The position numbers and the translations under genes were made by a program. From positions 1 to 23,453 of the forward strand of contig CALKQT010000098.1 of NCBI GenBank assembly GCA_937990735.1: 23,453 nucleotides of DNA, in the 5' to 3' direction. This document shows, one piece after another, positions 1 to 7,759 of the stretch (the first letter of the stretch is position 1; each line of letters starts with the position of its first letter). Source of the stretch: an uncultured Campylobacter sp. (GTDB lineage: Bacteria; Campylobacterota; Campylobacteria; Campylobacterales; Campylobacteraceae). The notes below the pieces were generated by a model. The model did no database searches and was not told the origin of the DNA. It saw only the letters and a list, made by a program, of their open reading frames with translations.

Positions 1-55
1 GCGTTATTGGTTGCAGAGCCGCTAGCTTTTGCTCCTTTTACGTCGCCGGTAACTT
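1..55. repeat. 55-bp exact direct repeat, copy A (cut by window edge)
   Basis: Identical to 1690-1744 base for base. The two copies are 1689 bp apart (563 codons), so they lie in the same reading frame of the large adhesin gene. Each encodes the solenoid stretch VTGDVKGAKASGSATNN. The repeat may continue left of the window. Exact identity amid otherwise degenerate repeats suggests recent duplication or gene conversion. Confidence 0.95.
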
Positions 56-3000
56 TGCCGTCATTTAGAGTTATGGTGTTACTATCTGCATTACCATTTG
101 CTGCTTCGCCGCCATAAGCGTTTCCGTTAATAACGGTATCGTTTGTAGTTACGGTATTATCGTGAACGTTTCCGTTTAAGGCATAGCCTGCGCTTACGTT
201 ACCGTTTACCACCGCACCTTTTGAGCTATCTTCAAAGCTTAGCTCATTGTGGTGAACCTCTTGGGTTCCGCTATCGCCGTAACCTGCATTTACGTTACCG
301 AAATTTGTTCCGCCCTTAACTATGGTTTTATTGTTATAGACGGTATTTGGAGTTACGCTATCTTTGACATCTGCTCTACCGGAGCTTATATTCTTACCGT
401 TTAGATCTCCTGCGCTTTGAGATACGTTTACGGTGTTATTTTTATTGCCGAATAGCTTATGAGCGCCTACTTGGGCAGCATTGCTAGCTTGGTTCTTAGT
501 TAGCTCACCGCTATCGAAACCGTTATCTATCCAAGCATCGGTGATGGTACCCTTTCTATATACGAGCTCTTTATCGGCGTTTTGTTTACGGAAGGTTTCG
601 CCGTCATATTGGTAGTGGTCTTTATCGGTAATGGTATAGACCTGATCTTTTTGGGTGCTTCTGTCGGTAAAATTTATAGTACCGTTATCCTTGCTGATTA
701 ACTTATAGTCTTTGTTATCATCAAGGTTATTGGTATTTACATTAACATTTGTCTGGCTAAGATCGGTAATAGTGCTTCCGGTAAGCTTAAGTGCGGGATC
801 GTTTCCGTTGTAGTTGTTAGGGAGATTAAAATCGATCTTCTTAAAGCCTGCGATGTTTTCTGCCTCTATACTTCCGGGAGTCATAGAGCCGTCATCTTTA
901 CCTATCTTTAAAGTATCGTCGTCATCGCCGGTAACGGTTCCTATATTATTACCCTCTACTAGAGTAACGGTTGCTTTTATAGGTTTAGCAGGATCGGTAT
1001 TTACCGTATTTATATCAAGTCCGTTAAAGTTCTTGTTTTCGCCGGCTTTACCTACGTTGATTATAGTACCTGCGGTAAGATCGGGATCATATTTTAAAAC
1101 CTCTTCGCTATCGAAGTTTTTATCTGATGAGATATTGCGTTTGGTATCCTTTACACCTTGGATAAATATGGAGTGGTTATCCGTGCTCTTTAACATACCC
1201 TTTAAAGAGATCTCATAGGTAGAAGCATCGGTGATATTAAATACGTTTGTCTGCTGCTTGGCTTTCTCTTTGAAATTTGAGTAATCGCCTCCGTTTTTAA
1301 TTAGATAATACTCCTTACCATCCTCTATATTTAAAGAGCCGTAGCTATCATTGCTTGGATCGTAATCTATTCCGTTTAGTTGGAACTTAGCGTTATTGAT
1401 ATCGGTGTTGCCGGTAGCGGTTAAATTTAAAGCTGCAGTTGCGGCGCTACCGTTAGCGTTTGAAATTCCATTAAAGTTTAATACGTTTAGATTTGCTATA
1501 TCGCCTGCGGTTTTTTGAGTAGAGGCGTTATATACGTTTAGGCTATTATTGGTACCGCTTGTATTAGATAGACCATATATCGTTCCTCCTACGCTTCCGC
1601 TATGGAAATTTACGCTGTTACCGCTACCGCTAGTGGCATCTGCAGCGTAGACGTTACCGTCAACTCTAGCTGAGCCTTTTAAATTTACTGCGTTATTGGT
1701 TGCAGAGCCGCTAGCTTTTGCTCCTTTTACGTCGCCGGTAACTTGGCCGCTATCGACATTTACGGTATTATTGGTTGCGCTGCCTGCCGTCGCCTCTGCG
1801 CCCAGTGCGCTGCCTGCTACTTGCGCACCACCCTCTATCGTCACGGTATTTTGTGAGGTGCCGGTACGACCGTACCCGCCCCAAACGTTCTTTTTAGCTT
1901 CGCCGCCGTTTAATTTTACGGTATTTTTATCGGCAGCTTTTTGTGAGCTCAATCCGCCGTAGACCTCATCATTCGCGGTAGTATTTGTTAAATTTACGAT
2001 ATTTTCTTCTGCGTTATTGCTTATGCTATATCCGCCGTAAATTTCTTTCGTCACGGCGCTATCGTTTAAATGCACCTCATTTGATTTAGCGGATCCGCTT
2101 GAAGACTGACCGCCGATAACGGAATTTATTTTTGAGTTATTTTGCGCCGTTACGATATTTTTTGCGGCATCTCCGCTATTAGCTTGACCCCCGCTTACGA
2201 TGCCGTCCGCTTTAGCGCCGTCTAAGGTTACTTTATTATCGTGGACACTGCCGCCGCTCGTATTAACGCCGCCGCCATTTACTTGATTTTTGGCGTGAGT
2301 ACGGGTTAAATTTACGGTATTGTTGAATGAATTCACGCCTCTTCCGCCGAAAATCGTACCGCCTACTTCGCCGTCTTCTATATCTACGATATTTCTTGAA
2401 GCATCGTTAGTAGTGGATACGCCGCCGTAAATTTCACCGGTTACGACGTTATTCCCTCTAAGTTTGACGTGGTTATCTTCCGCTTTGCCGCCTGCTGCGT
2501 TGCCGCCGTAAATATTCTCGCCGACTTTGGAGTTAGTCAAAAATACCCTACTGCCGGTTACGGCGCCGTTAGAGCTTTCTCCGCCGGTAACGCTCTTTTT
2601 AAAAGTCGTACCGGTAGAGGTTACTTTATTATTTGAAGCGCCTGTTTTGCTCTTGCCGCCTATGGCTTGTTGACCAATCTCGCCGCCGATCAGATCTAAA
2701 TAACTATTAGTAACCGTTCCACCGCGACTTTCTCCACCGATCAGTCTTCCGCCTATTTTTGCATTGCCATTAATTTTTGCGTAGTTATTCGCGACATCTT
2801 TATTGTTGCTTCTTCCGCCGATTGCATCACCGCTTATCTCGCCGCCTGTTAGATCTAAATAGCTATTATTAACAGTGCCGTCGTAGCTAAGCCCACCAAA
2901 TACTCCGTCATCGCCAGCAATATTCGTGCCCACGACTTTACCACCACTCATATCTACATGAGCTCCATCTATATCGCCATAATATGTAAAAGCACCATAA

Positions 3001-4106
3001 GTTGCCTTATCTACTTTACCTCCGCTAATGGTAACATAATCGCCTTCGCTATTAGATTTAAGATCATGGGCGTCGTTTCTATAATAACTTCCGTATACGT
3101 AGTTAGTTACATGACCACCCTCGATAGTAGAGTGATTTTTTTCGGTTTTGCTAACCATATACGCGCCGTTGATATTTCCGACTGTACCTTTTATCAGCTT
3201 GCCATGATTATTTTTAGCTGTTGCTTTGCCGCCTGGGCCGCCAATACCACCGCCCGTACCATTAGCGACTAAAACATCGGTAACTACAGCACCATCGTTA
3301 TTGATAGTGACGATATTATTTTGTAAAGTGGCGGTGCTGTCTTTTGAGGCTATTACTCCATTTACGTTTGTTAAATTTACAACACCGGTAATATTTACTT
3401 TATTGCCGTCTGCGCCGCCGTTTTGTACTCCAGCACCAGCAATCCTGCCAGCAATGGTAGGCGTACCGCTGATATTTACTTCATTATTATTTGCCTGGCT
3501 TGTACCGGTCGCTCTACCGCCCATTACCGCAGTGTATTCAAAATTTGGAAAGCCGCCGAAGAATACTTTAGTAGCACCGCTTATGTTTACGACATTATGG
3601 ATAGCGTCTCCGCTAGCATTTGTTCTACCGAACCATGTGCCATTACCGCCGAGTACGACATTATTTACTTCTGCATTATTCAAGTTAACCGTGTTGTTTT
3701 TGGCACCTTTTCCTTCGCCGCCTACAAGTATCGCTACTGTAGCGCCATTACTAACGTTGAGCGTATTATTTTCCGCCGAGCTAGTTTGTCTATATTTGAA
3801 GTCAGATCCTTCGGGAGTGCCATCGCCATTACCTCCACCATAGATCGTGCGATTCCAGGTAATTTCACCACCCGAGGTAACGCCTCTTATTGTTACGACA
3901 TTATTATCGTTTTGTCCGTGAGCATTTGCTTTACTTTCAAAGCCGCCCGAGTAATTTTCGCCTGATGATTTATATAACTGACTTGGGGTACCGTCGCTTT
4001 TAGTTACCGTTATGACTCCATTACCGGCTAAAGCTTGCGAAGGAGCAATGGCTAAGCATGCCGCCAAACTTAAACCGGAAATAATCGGTATCTTACTATC
4101 TTTCAT
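1..4106 (-). CDS. Large secreted beta-solenoid adhesin/autotransporter-like protein, 3' end outside the window
   Basis: I read the minus frame codon by codon from the ATG at 4106 and found no stop through position 1, giving at least 1368 residues. The N-terminus (MKDSKIPIISGLSLAACLAI...SQALA) is a Sec signal peptide, with likely cleavage after ALA at residue 27. After it come many degenerate units of about 22-28 residues of the type NxVxLxGGxVxGxVYGGxSxxGxAxxN, the look of a right-handed beta-solenoid passenger domain. Around residues 865-1245 the repeats give way to a less regular Asp/Thr/Asn-rich section, and solenoid repeats then resume to the window edge. Apart from Cys17 in the signal peptide I noticed no cysteines, which is common in autotransporter passengers. 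An AAGGA Shine-Dalgarno lies 9 nt before the ATG. Another ATG 7 nt upstream is out of frame and stops after five codons. A C-terminal beta-barrel is expected but not visible, so type V secretion is inferred. Surface adhesion or biofilm is the likely role, with no proof here. Confidence 0.85.
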   Translation of the reverse strand, partial: MKDSKIPIISGLSLAACLAIAPSQALAGNGVITVTKSDGTPSQLYKSSGENYSGGFESKANAHGQNDNNVVTIRGVTSGGEITWNRTIYGGGNGDGTPEGSDFKYRQTSSAENNTLNVSNGATVAILVGGEGKGAKNNTVNLNNAEVNNVVLGGNGTWFGRTNASGDAIHNVVNISGATKVFFGGFPNFEYTAVMGGRATGTSQANNNEVNISGTPTIAGRIAGAGVQNGGADGNKVNITGVVNLTNVNGVIASKDSTATLQNNIVTINNDGAVVTDVLVANGTGGGIGGPGGKATAKNNHGKLIKGTVGNINGAYMVSKTEKNHSTIEGGHVTNYVYGSYYRNDAHDLKSNSEGDYVTISGGKVDKATYGAFTYYGDIDGAHVDMSGGKVVGTNIAGDDGVFGGLSYDGTVNNSYLDLTGGEISGDAIGGRSNNKDVANNYAKINGNAKIGGRLIGGESRGGTVTNSYLDLIGGEIGQQAIGGKSKTGASNNKVTSTGTTFKKSVTGGESSNGAVTGSRVFLTNSKVGENIYGGNAAGGKAEDNHVKLRGNNVVTGEIYGGVSTTNDASRNIVDIEDGEVGGTIFGGRGVNSFNNTVNLTRTHAKNQVNGGGVNTSGGSVHDNKVTLDGAKADGIVSGGQANSGDAAKNIVTAQNNSKINSVIGGQSSSGSAKSNEVHLNDSAVTKEIYGGYSISNNAEENIVNLTNTTANDEVYGGLSSQKAADKNTVKLNGGEAKKNVWGGYGRTGTSQNTVTIEGGAQVAGSALGAEATAGSATNNTVNVDSGQVTGDVKGAKASGSATNNAVNLKGSARVDGNVYAADATSGSGNSVNFHSGSVGGTIYGLSNTSGTNNSLNVYNASTQKTAGDIANLNVLNFNGISNANGSAATAALNLTATGNTDINNAKFQLNGIDYDPSNDSYGSLNIEDGKEYYLIKNGGDYSNFKEKAKQQTNVFNITDASTYEISLKGMLKSTDNHSIFIQGVKDTKRNISSDKNFDSEEVLKYDPDLTAGTIINVGKAGENKNFNGLDINTVNTDPAKPIKATVTLVEGNNIGTVTGDDDDTLKIGKDDGSMTPGSIEAENIAGFKKIDFNLPNNYNGNDPALKLTGSTITDLSQTNVNVNTNNLDDNKDYKLISKDNGTINFTDRSTQKDQVYTITDKDHYQYDGETFRKQNADKELVYRKGTITDAWIDNGFDSGELTKNQASNAAQVGAHKLFGNKNNTVNVSQSAGDLNGKNISSGRADVKDSVTPNTVYNNKTIVKGGTNFGNVNAGYGDSGTQEVHHNELSFEDSSKGAVVNGNVSAGYALNGNVHDNTVTTNDTVINGNAYGGEAANGNADSNTITLNDGKVTGDVKGAKASGSATNN
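1690..1744. repeat. 55-bp exact direct repeat, copy B
   Basis: Second copy of the 55-bp direct repeat, inside the large adhesin gene. Homologous recombination between the two copies would remove exactly 563 codons, including the non-repeated middle section, without shifting the frame. Confidence 0.95.
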
Positions 4107-4141
4107 AATCCATAATCCTTTGTAAAAAATAAAAACTATCC

Positions 4142-4169
4142 ATTATACTATAAAAATACCTATTTACAA
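4142..4169 (-). promoter_or_regulatory. Predicted sigma70 promoter of the large adhesin gene
   Basis: On the minus strand, a perfect TATAAT at 4147-4142 is preceded by TTGTAA at 4169-4164 with a 16-nt spacer. Transcription would start near 4135, giving a leader of about 30 nt that contains the AAGGA ribosome-binding site. The upstream DNA is AT-rich, typical of Campylobacter promoters. This is a prediction from sequence only. Confidence 0.6.
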
Positions 4170-4394
4170 TAAATTTAATACAATTCTTAACAAAAGGTAG
4201 CTTAATGCGAAAAAATGGGTATTGCGATGCAACGTTTTCGATAATAAAGTAAAATTTCAGCTTATTTTTGTTATCGAAGCTTAAACGAAAAATTACGATT
4301 ACAAAATGATGGAATTTTAAAATTCCGACTTTAAAATTTAGCCAGCGGAATTCCCAAGAAGTGACGTAGCTGAAAAAAGTGATAGAATAAAAAG

Positions 4395-4755
4395 GTGGTA
4401 GTTTCTGGTAGCAGAAATATGGTAGGGCATAAATTTTATAAATTTGGATTTGTAGAATTTAAAGTGAAGTAATTATACGAGAGGAATTAAAATTTAAAAC
4501 AATTCTAGGCTAAAAGCCATACTTCTGCGGTATGTCGTTGGCAAAGAGATTAAAATTTTAAAGCAAGTTCCAGACGAGGTGATAAAAACGATAAAGTAGC
4601 GGCGCGGAGGGTTAAATTTTAAAAATTATAAGTGAAAACAAAAGCAAAAAAGCAAAATTCTAAAAATTTCAAGCGAAAAATCTGGGCTTTCAGTTGTATT
4701 TGAAATGGCAATGGGCTTTCGGCAGCATTTTAATGCTCGCCAAAAGCCCATTTTT
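4395..4755 (+). ncRNA. Candidate small RNA ending in a strong intrinsic terminator (speculative)
   Basis: An extended -10 (TGaTAGAAT, hexamer 4383-4388) would start a plus-strand transcript near 4395. The transcript would pass two small perfect hairpins, TTTCTG-gtag-CAGAAA at 4402-4417 and GGCT-AAA-AGCC at 4508-4518, and end at the hairpin plus T-run at 4712-4755. No plus-strand ORF of note lies between, so the terminator has no obvious protein gene. No known RNA family was recognised. Confidence 0.2.
4712..4755 (+). terminator. Strong intrinsic terminator hairpin
   Basis: Outer stem TGGGCTTT (4712-4719) pairs with AAAGCCCA (4743-4750). Inside it GGC and AGCATT pair with AATGCT and GCC, leaving one mismatch and one bulged C, with a tiny TT loop at 4730-4731. 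TTTTT follows at 4751-4755, so it reads as a rho-independent terminator on the plus strand. On the minus strand the T-run is missing, but the hairpin could still slow transcription arriving from htrA. The word TGGGCTTTC also occurs at 4683-4691, giving an alternative left arm. Confidence 0.6.
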
Positions 4756-4879
4756 ATAGTTTATGTATCTTTTGCACTCGAAAGCTCGAAATTTCGTTTG
4801 CTAGAAAGTCCAAAATCTCAAAAGCTTCTGCTATCTTATTCGTAAGCTCCGCTAATGCTTTGTCCCGGGCTTGCCGCGA
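4754..4879 (-). other. Short gene-like open stretch, possible gene remnant
   Basis: Between two in-frame stops the minus strand reads 41 sense codons with protein-like content, for example KALAELTNKIAEAFEILDF, which looks helical and amphipathic. There is no ATG/GTG/TTG start with a ribosome-binding site. The stop is followed at once by the 4712-4750 hairpin. It may be the tail of a lost gene downstream of htrA. The evidence is weak. Confidence 0.2.
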
Positions 4880-4930
4880 TTAAATTTTAAGTTTGCGCGT
4901 TTCTTGCCGTTAAAGCCTGGCGGACCAAGC

Positions 4931-6352
4931 TTAGCGGATTACAAGACCTTGCGGAATTCCACGTCTGATAACCCAGACTAGGGTTTTCTTGCCCTTGTAA
5001 TCTTTGATATATCGATCGAAATCGTCTGAGCTTTTGACATCGTTTTGACCGACTTGGATGATCACATCGCCTACCTCAAAGCCGTAATCATCGGCTTTTG
5101 AGCCATCTTTGACGCTTAAGACGAGGGCGCCCGAGACATCGTCGTCGAGGTTATATTTGCGGCGCAAGCTATCATTTAACGTCCTTAGCTTTAGCCCCTC
5201 TATCGCGCTTTTTGAGTCCTCGCCGGCTGAGCCTAAGGTGGTGGAGTCGGATTTCATCGCATCTAGCTTGATAGTCGTGCTTTTGCTTTTGCCGTCGCGC
5301 TCAAATTCTACATCCACTGAGCTTCCTGGGGCCATTGAGCCGATTAAATTCTTTAATTCGTTGGCATTTTTGATAGATTTGCCGTTTATTTTAGTGATCA
5401 AATCGCCACGCTTGATACCTGCTTTATCGGCTGGCATGTCTTTTTCGACGCTTGAGATTAGCGCGCCCTCTTTGCTTTCATAGAGCTCTTTTTGATCTTT
5501 AGACATATCCGAGATCGTCACGCCTATAAAGCCACGCTCGATCTTGCCGTTTGTGATGAGCTTTTCGGCGATCTCTTTTACCATATTTGAAGGGATCGCA
5601 AAGCCTACGCCGTTATTTCCGCCGCCGCGACTTAAAATAGCGGAATTTATTCCCAAAAGCGCGCCGCGACTATCCACTAGCGCACCGCCTGAGTTGCCCG
5701 GGTTGATCGAAGCGTCGGTTTGGATGAAATTTTCGTATTGATTTAGCCCGATGTTGTTTTTATTTAGCGCCGAGATGATGCCTTGAGTTATGGTGCCGCC
5801 CACGCCGAAAGGATTTCCGATAGCAAATACAATGTCGCCCTCCATAGCCTTGGACGAGTCGGCAAATTTAACCGCAGAGAGGTTTTTTTCGTCGATTTTG
5901 ATGATCGCAAGGTCGGTTTTAGGGTCGGTGCCGATTACCTTGGCTTTATATTCCTTATCGCCTTCTAGTAGTGTAACTACGATTTCGTCAGCGTTTTCTA
6001 TTACGTGATTATTTGTGACAATATAGCCGTCTTCGGAGATGATGACGCCAGAGCCTAGCGAGCTTCCCTCGCGCTCCTGTTGCTGCGGAATGTCAAAGTC
6101 GAAAAATTGCTTAAAAAACGGATCGTCAAACATCTGCGACATTGGGCTATTGCCTGCTTTGATCTTGGTTTTAGTTGCGATATTGACGACGGATTTTTTT
6201 ACGTCCGCAAGCGAGCTGTGATACGAAAGCACCACGTCTTGATTAAAGCCCGGATTTACGCGCTCATAATTACTTGGAGCTTCTTTAATGTCGATACTAG
6301 CGCCAAAAAGCGCACCTGCTAAAGCTATCGATATGATGATCGATTTTTTCAT
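4931..6352 (-). CDS. htrA: Periplasmic serine protease/chaperone HtrA (Do/DegQ family)
   Basis: The 473-residue product degrades or refolds misfolded proteins in the periplasm; in Campylobacter and Helicobacter HtrA is also secreted and can cleave host junction proteins. Residues 1-19 form a Sec signal peptide (MKKSIIISIALAGALFGAS). The trypsin-like domain holds the full triad: H116 in TNNHV, D147 in KTDLAI and S221 in GNSGGAL. PDZ1 covers about residues 275-360 and PDZ2 about 385-470, the usual Do-family layout and length. The start is supported by AAGGAAG five nt upstream. It is divergent from cbpA, as in C. jejuni, so two envelope and cytoplasmic stress functions share one 168-bp promoter region. 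No HspR operator overlaps its own promoter. Intact, with no missing catalytic residue. Confidence 0.97.
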   Translation of the reverse strand: MKKSIIISIALAGALFGASIDIKEAPSNYERVNPGFNQDVVLSYHSSLADVKKSVVNIATKTKIKAGNSPMSQMFDDPFFKQFFDFDIPQQQEREGSSLGSGVIISEDGYIVTNNHVIENADEIVVTLLEGDKEYKAKVIGTDPKTDLAIIKIDEKNLSAVKFADSSKAMEGDIVFAIGNPFGVGGTITQGIISALNKNNIGLNQYENFIQTDASINPGNSGGALVDSRGALLGINSAILSRGGGNNGVGFAIPSNMVKEIAEKLITNGKIERGFIGVTISDMSKDQKELYESKEGALISSVEKDMPADKAGIKRGDLITKINGKSIKNANELKNLIGSMAPGSSVDVEFERDGKSKSTTIKLDAMKSDSTTLGSAGEDSKSAIEGLKLRTLNDSLRRKYNLDDDVSGALVLSVKDGSKADDYGFEVGDVIIQVGQNDVKSSDDFDRYIKDYKGKKTLVWVIRRGIPQGLVIR

Positions 6353-6387
6353 TTTTGCTTCCTTTGTGATAATGAAATTTTGGCGGA

Positions 6388-6419
6388 ATTATAAATTTTG
6401 TCCGCTAATATATTCTTAA
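6388..6419 (-). promoter_or_regulatory. Predicted htrA promoter
   Basis: A perfect TATAAT on the minus strand (6393-6388) lies about 35 nt upstream of the htrA ATG and gives a leader of about 29 nt with the AAGGAAG site. The -35 region is weak (TTAAGA at 6419-6414, spacer 20), which is normal for Campylobacter sigma70 promoters. Confidence 0.5.
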
Positions 6420-6454
6420 CGCAAAATTAAAATTTATAAATAGAATTTAGCAAA

Positions 6455-6475
6455 CTTGATTGACACTCACTAAAG
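6455..6475 (+). promoter_or_regulatory. HAIR operator for HspR (HspR-associated inverted repeat)
   Basis: The sequence CTTGATT-N7-ACTAAAG matches the HAIR consensus CTTGAGT-N7-ACTCAAG with one mismatch in each arm and the exact 7-nt spacing. It overlaps the -35 box of the cbpA-hspR promoter, where repressor binding would block RNA polymerase. HspR is encoded two genes downstream, so negative autoregulation of cbpA-hspR, known in related Epsilonproteobacteria, is expected. Confidence 0.75.
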
Positions 6476-6489
6476 TTTTATGATATAAT
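6460..6489 (+). promoter_or_regulatory. Consensus sigma70 promoter of cbpA-hspR
   Basis: TTGACA at 6460-6465, an 18-nt spacer, then TGaTATAAT (extended -10, hexamer 6484-6489). The -35, -10 and extended TG are all consensus, unusual in a genus where -35 boxes are mostly absent. A promoter this strong fits a gene held down by a repressor (the HAIR overlaps it). Transcription should start near 6496, 25 nt before the cbpA ATG. Confidence 0.8.
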
Positions 6490-6520
6490 CTACATAAATT
6501 TTAAGATTTTAAGGATTAAA

Positions 6521-7435
6521 ATGGCAAGTACAAGCAGTTTATACGAAACCTTAGGCGTGGATAAATCAGCAAGCGCCGAGGAGATTAAAAAAGCTTACCG
6601 CAGGCTAGCTCGCAAGTATCACCCCGATATCAATAAAGAGCCCGGAGCTGAGGATAAATTTAAAGAGATCAACGCCGCGTATGAAATTTTAAGCGACGAG
6701 AAAAAGCGTGCACAGTACGACCGCCATGGCGACGAGATGTTCGGCGGACAGAATTTTCACGATTTCGCGCAGGGCTCGGCGAACATGGGCGATCTAAACG
6801 ACATTCTAAACAGCATTTTCGGCGGCTCCTTCGGCGCAAAAAGCGCAGGCTCGCGCGGCGGATTTAGTTTCAGCTCTTTCGGTGGTGGCGAAGGTTTTAG
6901 TGGCTTTAGCGGCAGCAGTTTCGGCGGCGGATTTGGCGGCGCGCAGAGCCTAGATACGCATAGCTCGATTGAAATTCCTTTTGAAACCGCGATACAAGGC
7001 GGCGAGATGAGCGTGCGCGTGGGCGGCGAGACGGTTAAATTTAAAGTACCCGCGGGCATCAATGCGGGCGAGAAGCTGCGCATCAGGGGAAAAGGACAAA
7101 AATCAGGCGCTCAAAGCGGCGATCTAATTTTAGAGATAAAAATCGCGCCAAGCGCCGAGTATACGCGCGAAGGCGACGATCTTTTCAAAAAAATAGATAT
7201 TCCTTTGAAAACAGCGATGTTTGGCGGAAAGGTAGAAATTTCGACGCCGAGCAAAAGCGCAACAATAAAGATCGCAAAAAATACTAAAAACGGGCAGAAA
7301 TACCGCTTAAAAGGCTACGGCGTGCAAAACCGCAAAAGTAAAATTTTAGGTGATCTATACGCGGTGGTAAATGTCGTTTTGCCCGATGTCGATTCGCTGG
7401 GCGAGGACGTCAAAGCCGCGCTGCAAAAGCTATAA
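6521..7435 (+). CDS. cbpA: CbpA, class B J-domain co-chaperone
   Basis: This 304-residue DnaJ-type protein stimulates the ATPase of DnaK in the cytoplasm. The J domain fills residues 5-73, with the essential HPD at 34-36 (KYHPDI). A Gly/Phe/Ser-rich linker runs from about 78 to 150, followed by the two beta-rich C-terminal substrate-binding domains (about 155-300, with GGEMSVRV and VPAGINAGEKLRIRGKG). There is no CxxCxGxG zinc finger, which separates it from DnaJ and makes it class B (CbpA). AAGGA precedes the ATG. It is first in an operon with hspR, whose ribosome-binding site overlaps its stop codon. In H. pylori CbpA is reported to influence HspR DNA binding, so the pair may form a feedback loop. 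The linker has repeats of SFGGG type. Confidence 0.95.
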   Translation: MASTSSLYETLGVDKSASAEEIKKAYRRLARKYHPDINKEPGAEDKFKEINAAYEILSDEKKRAQYDRHGDEMFGGQNFHDFAQGSANMGDLNDILNSIFGGSFGAKSAGSRGGFSFSSFGGGEGFSGFSGSSFGGGFGGAQSLDTHSSIEIPFETAIQGGEMSVRVGGETVKFKVPAGINAGEKLRIRGKGQKSGAQSGDLILEIKIAPSAEYTREGDDLFKKIDIPLKTAMFGGKVEISTPSKSATIKIAKNTKNGQKYRLKGYGVQNRKSKILGDLYAVVNVVLPDVDSLGEDVKAALQKL

Positions 7436-7447
7436 GGAGGCATCAAA

Positions 7448-7759
7448 ATGCATGATTACGATGAGCCGGTTTATCTCATATCGATAGTTTCGAAGGTCCT
7501 AGATATCCATCCGCAGACATTGCGGCAATATGAGCGCGAAGGGCTCGTAAGTCCGGGACGTACGGAGGGCAAGATGCGCCTGTACTCGGCGCATGATATG
7601 GACCGCATACGCATGATTTTAAACCTTACAAAGGAGCTTGGCGTCAATCTTGCGGGCGTGGACGTGATCTTTCGCCTGCAAGAAAGGATTGCCGAGTATG
7701 AGCGCGAGATCGAGGAGCTGCGGGCTAGAATTTTAGAGCTTGGCGGAGAGACAGACTAA
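7448..7759 (+). CDS. hspR: HspR, MerR-type heat-shock repressor
   Basis: This 103-residue repressor of chaperone genes binds HAIR inverted repeats. The MerR winged helix-turn-helix lies at residues 8-50, with QTLRQYEREGLVSPGR and the wing RLYS typical of HspR. Residues 68-98 form a coiled-coil dimerisation helix (LQERIAEYEREIEELRARIL). It has no effector-sensing domain, consistent with temperature- or chaperone-dependent control. It starts 12 nt after cbpA, and the strong TAAGGAGG site overlaps the cbpA stop, so the two are translated from one mRNA. A matching HAIR sits in the operon promoter (6455-6475). Other expected targets, such as groESL and hrcA-grpE-dnaK, are outside this window. Confidence 0.95.
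   Translation: MHDYDEPVYLISIVSKVLDIHPQTLRQYEREGLVSPGRTEGKMRLYSAHDMDRIRMILNLTKELGVNLAGVDVIFRLQERIAEYEREIEELRARILELGGETD

Larger units (their letters stand above)
4107..4930. other. 824-bp AT-rich intergenic region between the adhesin gene and htrA
   Basis: No convincing protein gene. It holds the adhesin promoter (4142-4169), several small hairpins, a strong terminator-like hairpin (4712-4750), and a 41-codon gene-like open stretch on the minus strand (4754-4879) with no start codon. It is much more AT-rich than the genes on either side, consistent with decayed DNA where a gene was lost. Short ORFs such as the 17-codon one at about 4421 lack a ribosome-binding site. Confidence 0.6.

Noticed and set aside
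3226..3843. Long plus-strand ORFs inside the adhesin gene (e.g. 3226-3843, 3423-3965, 814-1218)
   Set aside because: They are antisense shadows of a repetitive, stop-poor gene; Pro/Leu/Val-rich or Tyr/Ile-rich nonsense with no ribosome-binding sites.
4107..4930. tRNA or rRNA gene in the large spacer
   Set aside because: No cloverleaf arms, TTCRA box or CCA end seen in either strand by eye.
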